Shown piece after piece: positions 1 through 5,649 of a DNA stretch of 10,747 nt. The stretch's first letter is position 1. The number at the start of each line of letters is the position of its first letter. The notes under the pieces are model-generated. The model saw only the letters and a list, made by a program, of their open reading frames with translations, did not search any database and was not told the DNA's origin. Location of the stretch: positions 1 through 10,747 of the forward strand of contig URBP01000074.1 in assembly GCA_900546105.1 (NCBI GenBank), in the 5' to 3' direction. The position numbers were made by a program, and so were the translations under genes. The stretch comes from an uncultured Collinsella sp. (lineage in GTDB: Bacteria > Actinomycetota > Coriobacteriia > Coriobacteriales > Coriobacteriaceae).

Positions 1-537
1 GAGGTCGCCGCGGCTCCCGCCAAGAAGGCCAAGGCGTCCCGTCACAGCTCCGGTCCCGCCAAGATCGTCCTCGCACGTCTTGACTACCGTCTGCTGCACG
101 GCCAGGTCGTCTTTACCTGGACCACCAAGGTTCAGGCCGAGCGCATCATCGTCGTCGACAACGCTGCCGCCAACGATGACATCAAGAAGGGCGCTCTTAA
201 GCTGGCCAAGCCCCAGGGCGTGCGCCTGAACGTCTTCACCGTCGAGCGTGCCCTCGCCAAGATGGACAAGCTCAACACCCTCGGCGAGCGCGTCATGTTC
301 GTCTTTGGCAACACGGCCGAGATGCTGCAGTTCTGCCAGGGCTACAAGCTCGACGCCATCAACCTGGGCGCCACCGCCAACCACGACGGTGCCGATCAGG
401 TCGGCGGCAAGGACAGCTCCGTCTTCCTCGACGCCACCCAGAAGGCCGACGTCAACCAGCTGCTCGACATGGGCATCAAGCTCTACGTCCAGCAGACCCC
501 TACGTATCAGAGCGTCGACATCGACGCCAAGCTGTAA
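1..537 (+). CDS. PTS mannose-family IIB domain (C-terminal part of probable IIAB fusion), partial at 5' end
   Basis: Cytoplasmic phosphoryl-carrier subunit of a mannose/fructose/sorbose-family PTS; it passes phosphate from IIA to the sugar during uptake through IIC/IID. The frame is open from base 1 to TAA at 535-537, giving 178 visible residues. Residues 22-38 of this fragment match the family signature around the phosphorylated histidine (ARLDYRLLHGQV, compare RxDxRLIHGQ); the active His is codon 97-99. Ahead of it lies an Ala/Lys/Pro-rich stretch (residues 1-21, e.g. AAAPAKKAKA) that resembles the flexible hinge joining IIA and IIB in ManX-type proteins. The IIA domain therefore probably lies upstream of the window. 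The alternative is a free-standing IIB with a charged N-terminal tail. The gene is followed 36 bp later by IIC. Codon use is strongly biased, as expected for a highly expressed uptake operon. Confidence 0.9.
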   Translation, partial: EVAAAPAKKAKASRHSSGPAKIVLARLDYRLLHGQVVFTWTTKVQAERIIVVDNAAANDDIKKGALKLAKPQGVRLNVFTVERALAKMDKLNTLGERVMFVFGNTAEMLQFCQGYKLDAINLGATANHDGADQVGGKDSSVFLDATQKADVNQLLDMGIKLYVQQTPTYQSVDIDAKL

Positions 538-573
538 TCAACCAGGCTTTTGCCTGACTGAAAGGAGAAGGGT

Positions 574-1368
574 ATGAATACGTTCATCAGTGCGGTGCTC
601 GTCGGCCTCGTCGGCGTGTTCTGCATGTGGGACTCCCGCCTGCTCGGTCGTCTTAACTTCGAGCAGCCTCTCGTTGGCGCTACGCTCGTCGGTCTGCTGC
701 TGGGCGATGTGCCCACCGGCCTTGCCGTCGGTGCCGCCGTCGAGCTCGTGTCCATGGGCCTGGTGCAGGTCGGCGCCGCCGTTCCGCCCGATATGGTCCT
801 GGGCGGCATCGTGGCCGCTGCCTTTGCGTGCCTGACCGATGCTTCCGCCGAGACCGCCATGACGATCGCCATCCCGGTCGCCGTCCTGGGTCAGCTCCTC
901 GGCATCGTGTTCCGTTCCATCATCGCCGCCCTCACCCATGTGGCAGATAGCGCGATCGATAACGGAAAGTTCAAGACCGCCTACCGCATGCACATCTGCG
1001 CCGGCTCCGGTCTGTACGCCGTCATGTACTTCCTGCCGATCTTCCTCGCCGTCTTTGTTGGCACCGACCTGGTTCAGGCCATCGTCAACATGGTTCCCGA
1101 GTGGCTGTCCACTGGTCTTAACGTTTCGACCAAGATCATGACCGCCTACGGCTTGGCCCTGCTGCTCACCATGATGATCAAGAAGGGTATGACTCCGTTC
1201 CTGTTCATCGGTTTCCTGCTCGCCGCTTACCTCAACCTGTCCGTCATCGCGGTCGCTTTGATCGGTGTGTGCCTGGCTGTCGTCTTCATGGGCTTCAAGT
1301 TCAACGGTTCCCATGCAGCCGCCGGTGTCGATTCCGACTACGATCCGCTCGAAGACGACGAAGACTAA
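574..1368 (+). CDS. PTS mannose/sorbose-family IIC membrane subunit
   Basis: Integral membrane permease subunit that forms the sugar pathway with IID. It has 264 residues, the usual length for the family. The family core is visible: GLLLGDVPTGLAVGAAVEL (residues 40-58), then MGLVQVGAAVPPD (61-73) followed by a hydrophobic Gly/Ala-rich segment. Several further hydrophobic spans run to about residue 240. The C-terminus is acidic (DSDYDPLEDDED), which is typical of a cytosolic tail. ATG at 574 is supported by AAAGGAG at 561-567 with 6 nt spacing. It lies between IIB (36 bp upstream) and IID (13 bp downstream), so the three are one transcription unit. The specific sugar cannot be read from the sequence. 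Confidence 0.93.
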   Translation: MNTFISAVLVGLVGVFCMWDSRLLGRLNFEQPLVGATLVGLLLGDVPTGLAVGAAVELVSMGLVQVGAAVPPDMVLGGIVAAAFACLTDASAETAMTIAIPVAVLGQLLGIVFRSIIAALTHVADSAIDNGKFKTAYRMHICAGSGLYAVMYFLPIFLAVFVGTDLVQAIVNMVPEWLSTGLNVSTKIMTAYGLALLLTMMIKKGMTPFLFIGFLLAAYLNLSVIAVALIGVCLAVVFMGFKFNGSHAAAGVDSDYDPLEDDED

Positions 1369-1381
1369 GGAGGAACACACT

Positions 1382-2215
1382 ATGGCAACCGCAACCAAGG
1401 ACGTGTCCCTGAACAAGAAGGTCAGCCAGTTCTTCTGGCGCTCCTGGGCCATCCAGGCCTCTTGGAACTACGAGCGTCAGATGAACATGGGCTTCCTCTA
1501 CGGCATGGTTCCCACGCTCGATCGCCTCTATCCGGATGAGTCCGACCCCAAGCAGCTCGCCGCTAAGAAAGAGGCTTACCACCGTCACATGGCGTTCTAC
1601 AACTGCACCCCGCAGACGAGCGCTTTCATCCTAGGCCTCGCCGCCTCCATGGAGGAAGAGTACGCCAAGGATCCCGAGAACTTCGACCCCGATTCGATCA
1701 ACGCGGTCAAGACCTCCCTTATGGGTCCGCTTTCCGGCATCGGTGACTCCTTCTTCCAGGGCACCATCCGCGTTATCGCCTTTGGCCTGGGTGTTCAGCT
1801 GGCTCAGCAGGGCTCCATCATGGGCCCGATCCTGGCCATGCTCATCTCCATCGTGCCCTCCGTGCTGATCACTTGGTTCGCAGCCAAGATCGGCTATCAG
1901 GGCGGCCACAAGTACCTGAGCAAGCTCCAGGGCGGCGACCTCATGGAGAAGCTCATGTATGTCTGCGGTATCGTGGGTCTTATGTCCGTGGGCGGCATGA
2001 TCGCCACGCTGATCGGCGCCACCACCCCGCTGCAGTTCGCTGACGGCACCGTCGTGATCCAGGACATCCTGGACGGCATGATGCCCCAGATGATCTCCCT
2101 CGGCCTCACCGGCCTTATGTACTGGCTCATCAAGAAGAACGTCAACACCGGTTGGCTTCTCGTGATCGCCATCGTGGGCGGCATCGCCCTCTCCGCGGCC
2201 GGCATCCTGGCCTAG
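1382..2215 (+). CDS. PTS mannose-family IID membrane subunit
   Basis: Partner of IIC in the sugar channel; the mannose family is the only PTS class with a IID protein. It has 277 residues. The N-terminal family motif is clear: FFWRSWAIQASWNYERQMN (residues 17-35) and GFLYGMVPTLDRLYP (37-51), followed by the cytosolic region with SLMGPLSGIGDSFFQG (112-127). Hydrophobic spans lie at about 130-180, 205-225 and 240-277, and the protein ends in a hydrophobic Gly/Ala helix. The frame is open further upstream (to 1265), but ATG 1382 is chosen because AAGGAGG at 1367-1373 precedes it at 8 nt and the family starts here. The ribosome site overlaps the IIC stop codon, which suggests coupled translation. 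Confidence 0.94.
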   Translation: MATATKDVSLNKKVSQFFWRSWAIQASWNYERQMNMGFLYGMVPTLDRLYPDESDPKQLAAKKEAYHRHMAFYNCTPQTSAFILGLAASMEEEYAKDPENFDPDSINAVKTSLMGPLSGIGDSFFQGTIRVIAFGLGVQLAQQGSIMGPILAMLISIVPSVLITWFAAKIGYQGGHKYLSKLQGGDLMEKLMYVCGIVGLMSVGGMIATLIGATTPLQFADGTVVIQDILDGMMPQMISLGLTGLMYWLIKKNVNTGWLLVIAIVGGIALSAAGILA

Positions 2216-2240
2216 TCGCGACCAAGCGCCTAACCGCTTT

Positions 2241-2280
2241 CCCCCGGGGGCCTGCCTGGCATCCCATACCCCAGGCAGGC
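2241..2280 (+). terminator. Hairpin after the PTS IID gene, possible leaky terminator
   Basis: A 10-bp perfect stem, GCCTGCCTGG (2250-2259) with CCAGGCAGGC (2271-2280), encloses an 11-nt loop. A perfect palindrome CCCCCGGGGG sits directly in front (2241-2250) and shares one base with it. Only TT and then CCATCCCT follow, so the U-tract needed for a strong intrinsic terminator is missing. It may be a partial terminator or an mRNA-stabilising stem that lowers expression of the SIS gene relative to the PTS genes. That role is inferred. Confidence 0.55.
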
Positions 2281-2291
2281 TTCCATCCCTA

Positions 2292-2324
2292 GATGTGTCA
2301 AAGGGACAGTTCCTTTGACACATC
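2292..2324. repeat. Palindromic intergenic unit (REP-like), 13-bp arms
   Basis: GATGTGTCAAAGG (2292-2304) pairs perfectly with CCTTTGACACATC (2312-2324) around a 7-nt loop; a G:T pair can extend the stem. The left arm and loop contain AAAGGGACAG (2300-2309), whose reverse complement occurs in a second hairpin at 3506-3540. This suggests a dispersed repeat family. No T-run follows, so it does not look like a normal terminator. Confidence 0.65.
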
Positions 2325-2414
2325 CTCAACGGGCCGGCGACTCGGTCCTAACCACGGTAACCCTGCGAGCGTCCGGCAATGTGGCGCCGCAACAAATCGA
2401 AAGGAATGTGTCAG

Positions 2415-3398
2415 ATGTACGAGATCGACCTTAACCTCCCTAAGCAGATCGTCGCTGACGTCCTGTCCAACCACGAGATTCACAGCGTCGCTTTCGTCGG
2501 CTGCGGTGCTTCCATGTCCGACCTTTACCCCGCCAAGTACTTCCTGGCCAACAACACGGACAAGCTGAACGTTCAGATCTTCACCGCTAACGAGTTCAAC
2601 TACGACACGCCTTCCTGGGTCAACGAGCACACCTTCGTGATCACCTGCTCCCTCGGTGGCTCCACGCCCGAGACCGTCGAGGCCAACAAGACCGCCAAGA
2701 AGCACAACTGCCCGGTCGTCTCCCTCACCAACAAGGCTGGCTCCGCTCTGACCGTCGACGCCGACCACGTCATCGTCCACGGCTTCCACGCCAACTACGC
2801 TGCCAAGTGCGAGAAGCCCGGCTATGCCATCGCTCTTGCTCTCGAGATCCTTCAGCAGACCGAGGGCTATGACCACTACGAGGACATGATCACCGGCCTC
2901 ACCAACGTTTTCGATCTCTGCGAGAACGCCGCTCAGCACTGCAAGAAGCTCGCCAAGAAGTTCGCCGAGGACTTCAAGGACGACAAGATGATCTACTTCA
3001 TGGCCTCCGGTGCCTCCGAGAAGATGGCTTATTCTCACGCCGCCTTCCTGTTCACCGAGATGCAGTGGATCGACGCCGCCGCCTACAACACCGGCGAGTA
3101 CTTCCACGGCCCGTTCGAGGTTTCCACCGAGGGTAAGCCCTACGTCTTCTTCATGTCCGATGGTGCTACCCGTCCGATGGACGCTCGCGCCCTCACCTTC
3201 CTTGAGCGCATGGGCGCCAAGGTCGCTCTGATCGACTCCAAGGACTACGGCCTGGCTGACGCCGTGCCCGCGAGCGTCGTCACCTACTTCAACCCGCTGC
3301 TGCACCTCGCCGTTATGCGCGAGTACGGCAACCAGATCGCCGAGGCCCGTCAGCACCCGCTGACCATGCGTCGCTACATGTGGAAGCTTTCCTACTAA
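2415..3398 (+). CDS. SIS-domain sugar isomerase, FrlB/GfrF-like deglycase (first copy)
   Basis: Predicted cytosolic enzyme of the FrlB/AgaS-like SIS group, which cleaves or isomerises phosphorylated amino-sugar conjugates such as fructoselysine 6-phosphate. It has 327 residues (E. coli FrlB is about 340). Two SIS folds can be seen: residues 23-125 (VAFVGCGASMSD; phosphate-binding Ser/Thr stretch TCSLGGSTPE, 77-86) and about 190-300. Glu215 (TEMQW) and His231 (YFHGPFE) are 16 residues apart, the spacing of the Glu/His pair I recall as catalytic in FrlB. The end, MRRYMWKLSY, resembles the RRYYGGLVEY end of FrlB. ATG 2415 is chosen over 2379 and 2406 because AAAGGA (2400-2405) fits only this start. 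It lies downstream of the PTS genes and probably acts on their product. Codon bias is as strong as in the PTS genes. The exact substrate is unknown. Confidence 0.85.
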   Translation: MYEIDLNLPKQIVADVLSNHEIHSVAFVGCGASMSDLYPAKYFLANNTDKLNVQIFTANEFNYDTPSWVNEHTFVITCSLGGSTPETVEANKTAKKHNCPVVSLTNKAGSALTVDADHVIVHGFHANYAAKCEKPGYAIALALEILQQTEGYDHYEDMITGLTNVFDLCENAAQHCKKLAKKFAEDFKDDKMIYFMASGASEKMAYSHAAFLFTEMQWIDAAAYNTGEYFHGPFEVSTEGKPYVFFMSDGATRPMDARALTFLERMGAKVALIDSKDYGLADAVPASVVTYFNPLLHLAVMREYGNQIAEARQHPLTMRRYMWKLSY

Positions 3399-3432
3399 TC
3401 ACAAGTAAGTAGACCTTACGGGTTGATTGAGA

Positions 3433-3463
3433 GGGGATGGGGTTTGCGCCCCGTCCCCTTTTT
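3433..3463 (+). terminator. Strong intrinsic terminator after first SIS gene
   Basis: GGGGATGGGG (3433-3442) pairs with CCCCGTCCCC (3449-3458), one T:G wobble, around a 6-nt loop (TTTGCG), followed by TTTTT (3459-3463). This is a canonical rho-independent terminator and marks the end of the PTS-SIS transcription unit. Confidence 0.93.
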
Positions 3464-3505
3464 GCTTTGGGGGCGTGTCTGTCGCGTCGCAAAACACCAG
3501 ATAAA

Positions 3506-3540
3506 ACCTACCAAAATAAACCTGTCCCTTTTTGGCAGGT
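3506..3540. repeat. Hairpin unit directly before the HAD gene ribosome site
   Basis: ACCTACCAAAA (3506-3516) pairs with TTTTGGCAGGT (3530-3540), 10 of 11 positions, around a 13-nt loop. The stretch CTGTCCCTTT (3522-3531) is the exact reverse complement of AAAGGGACAG in the palindrome at 2292-2324. The hairpin ends at the base before the Shine-Dalgarno region (3541-3548) of the HAD gene, so if transcribed it could affect access to it. Dispersed repeat origin is inferred. Confidence 0.55.
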
Positions 3541-3554
3541 GGGAGGAGATGCGT

Positions 3555-4184
3555 ATGATCAAGGCAGTGCTGTTTGATATGGACGGCGTGCTGGTCGATA
3601 CCGAGTGGTTCTACAACCGTCGCCGCGTGGCGTTTATGGAGGAAAAGGGGTTCCACTTTGACGAGATCCCCGATCTTTCGGGGTCTAACGAGCCTGCCAT
3701 CTGGAAGTCGCTGGTGCCCGACGATGTTGAGCTGCGCGAGCGCTTGCGCGTTGAGTACAAGCAGGTCTACAGCCCGGTTCACCCTGTTCCGTATGCCGAG
3801 CTGCTCAACGAGCAGACGGAGCCGGTGATGCGCGAGCTGCACGAGCGCGGCGTCAAGTGTGCCATCGCGAGCTCGTCCTATCGCGAGCTCATTGACGAGC
3901 TGGTGGAGATTGCCGGTATCACCGACGTGCTGGACTACACCATCAGCGGTCACGAGTGCAGTGCATTTAAGCCCGACCCCGAGATCTACCTGCGTGCCAT
4001 GGAGGCGCTGGGTGTGGAGCCTACCGAGTGCCTGGTTATCGAGGACTCGCCTTTGGGCATCGAGGCCGGCAAGCGCTCCGGCGCGCGCGTCCTGGCACTG
4101 CGTCCGCACGAGGGCGTTAACCTGGACCAAACGGGAGCCGACGCCGTCATCGACAACCTCGCCGACATTCTGACCGCTTTGTAG
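3555..4184 (+). CDS. HAD-superfamily hydrolase (beta-phosphoglucomutase/phosphatase-like)
   Basis: Cytosolic phosphotransfer enzyme of HAD subfamily IA, 209 residues. The motifs are complete: motif I FDMDGVLVDTEW (7-18) with nucleophile Asp8 and acid/base Asp10; motif II Ser around 106 in AIASSSYREL; Lys139 in AFKPDPEIYLRAM; motif III IEDSPLGIEAG (162-172) with Glu163 and Asp164 for Mg2+. Residues about 16-85 form the helical cap that sets substrate choice. Known relatives include sugar-phosphate phosphatases and beta-phosphoglucomutase; the substrate cannot be assigned. ATG 3555 is preferred over 3549 because AGGAG (3544-3548) would touch the latter; a longer frame from 3423 would run through the terminator and repeat. 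The preceding terminator makes it a separate transcript from the PTS operon. Confidence 0.88.
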   Translation: MIKAVLFDMDGVLVDTEWFYNRRRVAFMEEKGFHFDEIPDLSGSNEPAIWKSLVPDDVELRERLRVEYKQVYSPVHPVPYAELLNEQTEPVMRELHERGVKCAIASSSYRELIDELVEIAGITDVLDYTISGHECSAFKPDPEIYLRAMEALGVEPTECLVIEDSPLGIEAGKRSGARVLALRPHEGVNLDQTGADAVIDNLADILTAL

Positions 4185-4194
4185 CGTCAATTCG

Positions 4195-4228
4195 CCGCAA
4201 GAAGTGCGGATTCACACGTCTCTTGCGG
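4195..4228 (+). terminator. Hairpin 10 bp after the HAD gene, weak terminator candidate
   Basis: CCGCAAGA (4195-4202) pairs perfectly with TCTTGCGG (4221-4228) around an 18-nt loop, which can fold further with GTG/CAC (4204-4206, 4213-4215). No T-run follows at once; TTTT occurs at 4241-4244. Its position just after the stop codon supports a 3'-end role, but the signal is weak. Confidence 0.4.
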
Positions 4229-4279
4229 TGGATTGGCTCATTTTGGCTTCGATTTAGATCCGTTTGGCTTCGACTCGGA

Positions 4280-4402
4280 CTAAGTGAGTAGACTTTTTGG
4301 CACATGCCGAGCACAAAGCGTATCTGCCTTAGTAAAACCGCAGGTCGGAGAGGTGGCTGTTTTGAGTGCGCTTGGTAGATCGCGAAAAGTCTACTCACTT
4401 AG
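4280..4402. repeat. 123-bp element with perfect 18-bp inverted ends (MITE-like or long hairpin RNA)
   Basis: CTAAGTGAGTAGACTTTT (4280-4297) is the exact reverse complement of AAAAGTCTACTCACTTAG (4385-4402). The 87-bp interior carries a second imperfect arm pair: CCGAGCACA near the left end can pair with TGCGCTTGG near the right end at 8 of 9 positions, so the ends and part of the middle could form one long stem. No protein and no clear target-site duplication were seen. A related stretch (AAGTAAGTAGACCTTA, 13 of 16 matches to the left arm) lies at 3403-3418. Mobile or structural nature is inferred. Confidence 0.6.
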
Positions 4403-4449
4403 AATTTGGCTCTTTGGTTGGGGAGCTGCTGGCTCGTTTTGGTTGTCGA

Positions 4450-4475
4450 GAGAGGGTGAATTGAAGCGCCCTCTC
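4450..4475. promoter_or_regulatory. 7-bp inverted repeat overlapping the yitT promoter region
   Basis: GAGAGGG (4450-4456) and CCCTCTC (4469-4475) form a perfect inverted repeat with a 12-nt centre containing TTGAAG. Its position over the -35 region of the following promoter would suit a repressor site. No regulator is identified. Confidence 0.3.
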
Positions 4476-4483
4476 GCGCTCCA

Positions 4484-4492
4484 TGCTACAAT
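4484..4492 (+). promoter_or_regulatory. Extended -10 promoter for the YitT gene
   Basis: TGCTACAAT matches an extended -10 (TGnTATAAT, one change). No good -35 lies at 17 bp; TTGAAG at 4461-4466 is 20 bp away, so recognition would rest on the extended -10. Transcription would start near 4498-4500, about 40 nt before the GTG start. The 8-bp palindrome GGCATGCC (4497-4504) covers the predicted start point. Confidence 0.5.
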
Positions 4493-4537
4493 CGCCGGCA
4501 TGCCCCACAATTACATCTGCCTTCGAAAGGAGCCTAC

Positions 4538-5545
4538 GTGGCGAACGCCATCGATCAGCTCACGGACCGCGTGCTCGTGCTCGGCCGTCTCACCATCGTC
4601 CGCCGCGCCATTACTGCCGTGGCGGTCACCATCTCCGCCGTTCTCCAGACATTTCTGATTCAGGCGTTCATTCGCCCCGCCGACCTGCTTCCGAGCGGCC
4701 TCACCGGCGTCGCGGTCCTGCTCGATCGCGTCACCTCGCTCGGCGGCGTTCATATCGACATCTCGCTCGGCATGCTCGCGCTCAACATCCCCGTGGCGCT
4801 CCTTTGCTGGAGCGGCATCAGCAAGCGCTTCGTCATCTTCTCGATGATGCAGGTCATGCTCTCGTCGCTGTTCCTCAACATCTTTCACTTCGCCCCGTTT
4901 TTGGGCGACAAGATCATGCTCATCATCTTTGGCGGCGTGGTCTCGGGCCTGGGCGCCGCCATCGCGCTTAAGTCCGGCGCATCCACCGGCGGCACCGACT
5001 TTATCGCGCTGTGGGTTTCCAACCATACAGGCAAGACCATCTGGGGCGTCATCTTTGGCTTTAACTGCTTTATCCTGGCGATCTTTGGCTTTATGTTTGG
5101 CTGGGACAACGCGGCGTACTCCATCGTGTTCCAGTTTATTTCGACCAAGACCATCGACAGCTTCTACCGCCGCTACGACCGCGTAACGCTGCAGATCACG
5201 ACACGCAAGGCAGACGAGGTCATGACAGCCTATGTTGACCATTTTCAGCATGGCATTAGCTGCGCCGAGGTCATTGGCGGATACAGCCGCGAAAAGATGT
5301 ATCTGCTGCACGCCGTTGTCTCGACCTACGAGAGCCAGGACATTATCAAGCTGGTGTGCGATATTGATCCCGGCGCCGTGATCAATGTGTTCCACACGCT
5401 CAACTTCGTGGGCGGCTGGTGGGGCGGTCATGTCGACGAGCCCATGCCCACGGCCGTACCCGATCCCGACAAGCCCGCGCGCATGGCCAGCAGGCAGGCG
5501 CGCCTCAGCGAGCAGGACAGTCTGCAGCAGGACGACGGCAAGTAA
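4538..5545 (+). CDS. YitT-family membrane protein (DUF161 plus C-terminal DUF2179)
   Basis: Predicted integral membrane protein of unknown function, 335 residues. The N-terminal half has about five hydrophobic spans (roughly 23-45, 53-68, 75-92, 97-116 and 126-145, with another at 168-188). It carries the family motif FIRPADLLPSGLTGVAVLL (44-62) and the conserved SGASTGGTDFIAL (146-158). Residues about 212-292 are the soluble DUF2179 domain (e.g. CDIDPGAVINVFHT, 274-287). A Pro/Arg/Gln/Asp-rich tail (300-335) is longer than in most relatives I know. The start is GTG 4538, with AAAGGAG at 4526-4532 and 5 nt spacing; no in-frame ATG suits better. It has its own promoter, and a GntR regulator follows after 104 bp. 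Transport of a solute is often suggested for the family but unproven, and a link to the sugar genes is uncertain. Confidence 0.88.
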   Translation: MANAIDQLTDRVLVLGRLTIVRRAITAVAVTISAVLQTFLIQAFIRPADLLPSGLTGVAVLLDRVTSLGGVHIDISLGMLALNIPVALLCWSGISKRFVIFSMMQVMLSSLFLNIFHFAPFLGDKIMLIIFGGVVSGLGAAIALKSGASTGGTDFIALWVSNHTGKTIWGVIFGFNCFILAIFGFMFGWDNAAYSIVFQFISTKTIDSFYRRYDRVTLQITTRKADEVMTAYVDHFQHGISCAEVIGGYSREKMYLLHAVVSTYESQDIIKLVCDIDPGAVINVFHTLNFVGGWWGGHVDEPMPTAVPDPDKPARMASRQARLSEQDSLQQDDGK

Positions 5546-5649
5546 GGATTTGCTGTATGTGGTGTATCGTTTTATCAAACTGAGATAACATATAAAAAGA
5601 CGTTATATACGTATTAGTTATTTCGCTATTTTGATAAGAGTGATCAGAT
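5546..5649 (+). promoter_or_regulatory. AT-rich control region of the first GntR gene with inverted TTATCAAA sites
   Basis: This 104-bp gap is far richer in A+T than the rest of the window. TTATCAAA (5572-5579) and TTTGATAA (5630-5637) are exact reverse complements 58 bp apart. Between them lie -10-like TATAAA (5591-5596) and TATATA (5604-5609), and ACGT arms (5600-5603, 5609-5612) around TATAT. No clear -35 was found. The layout suits an autoregulated promoter with operators on each side; binding by the GntR product is inferred. The ribosome site is poor (AAGAG at 5636-5640). Confidence 0.45.

Larger units (their letters stand above)
4185..4483. other. Non-coding gap between HAD and YitT genes
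   Basis: No credible gene lies here. The gap holds, in order: the hairpin at 4195-4228; two exact copies of TTTGGCTTCGA (4242-4252 and 4263-4273) 21 bp apart; the 123-bp inverted-repeat element at 4280-4402; a short stretch with related TTGGCTC/TTTGG wording (4405-4417); and the inverted repeat and promoter of the YitT gene. Open frames crossing the region read through the repeat and have no homologue I recognise. Confidence 0.6.

Noticed and set aside
538..1452. Long minus-strand open frame (304 codons) opposite IIC
   Set aside because: Antisense shadow of a GC-rich gene: His/Asp/Gly/Glu-rich composition, no family motif, and a clear IIC gene on the other strand.
2298..3356. Minus-strand open frame of 352 codons opposite the first SIS gene
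   Set aside because: Its Val/Gly/Leu/Glu repetition mirrors the codon bias of the SIS gene; no ribosome site or recognisable domain.
3423..3554. N-terminal extension of the HAD protein to 253 residues
   Set aside because: The extra part would be encoded by the terminator and hairpin repeat; family motif I starts at residue 7 of the shorter form, as usual.
4147..4658. Short open frames on both strands crossing the 123-bp inverted-repeat element
   Set aside because: The two translations begin almost alike (MSRLF) only because the frames start in the two inverted arms; there are no ribosome sites.
4511..5578. Minus-strand open frame of 355 codons opposite the YitT gene
   Set aside because: Low-complexity charged translation and complete overlap with a confident membrane protein gene.
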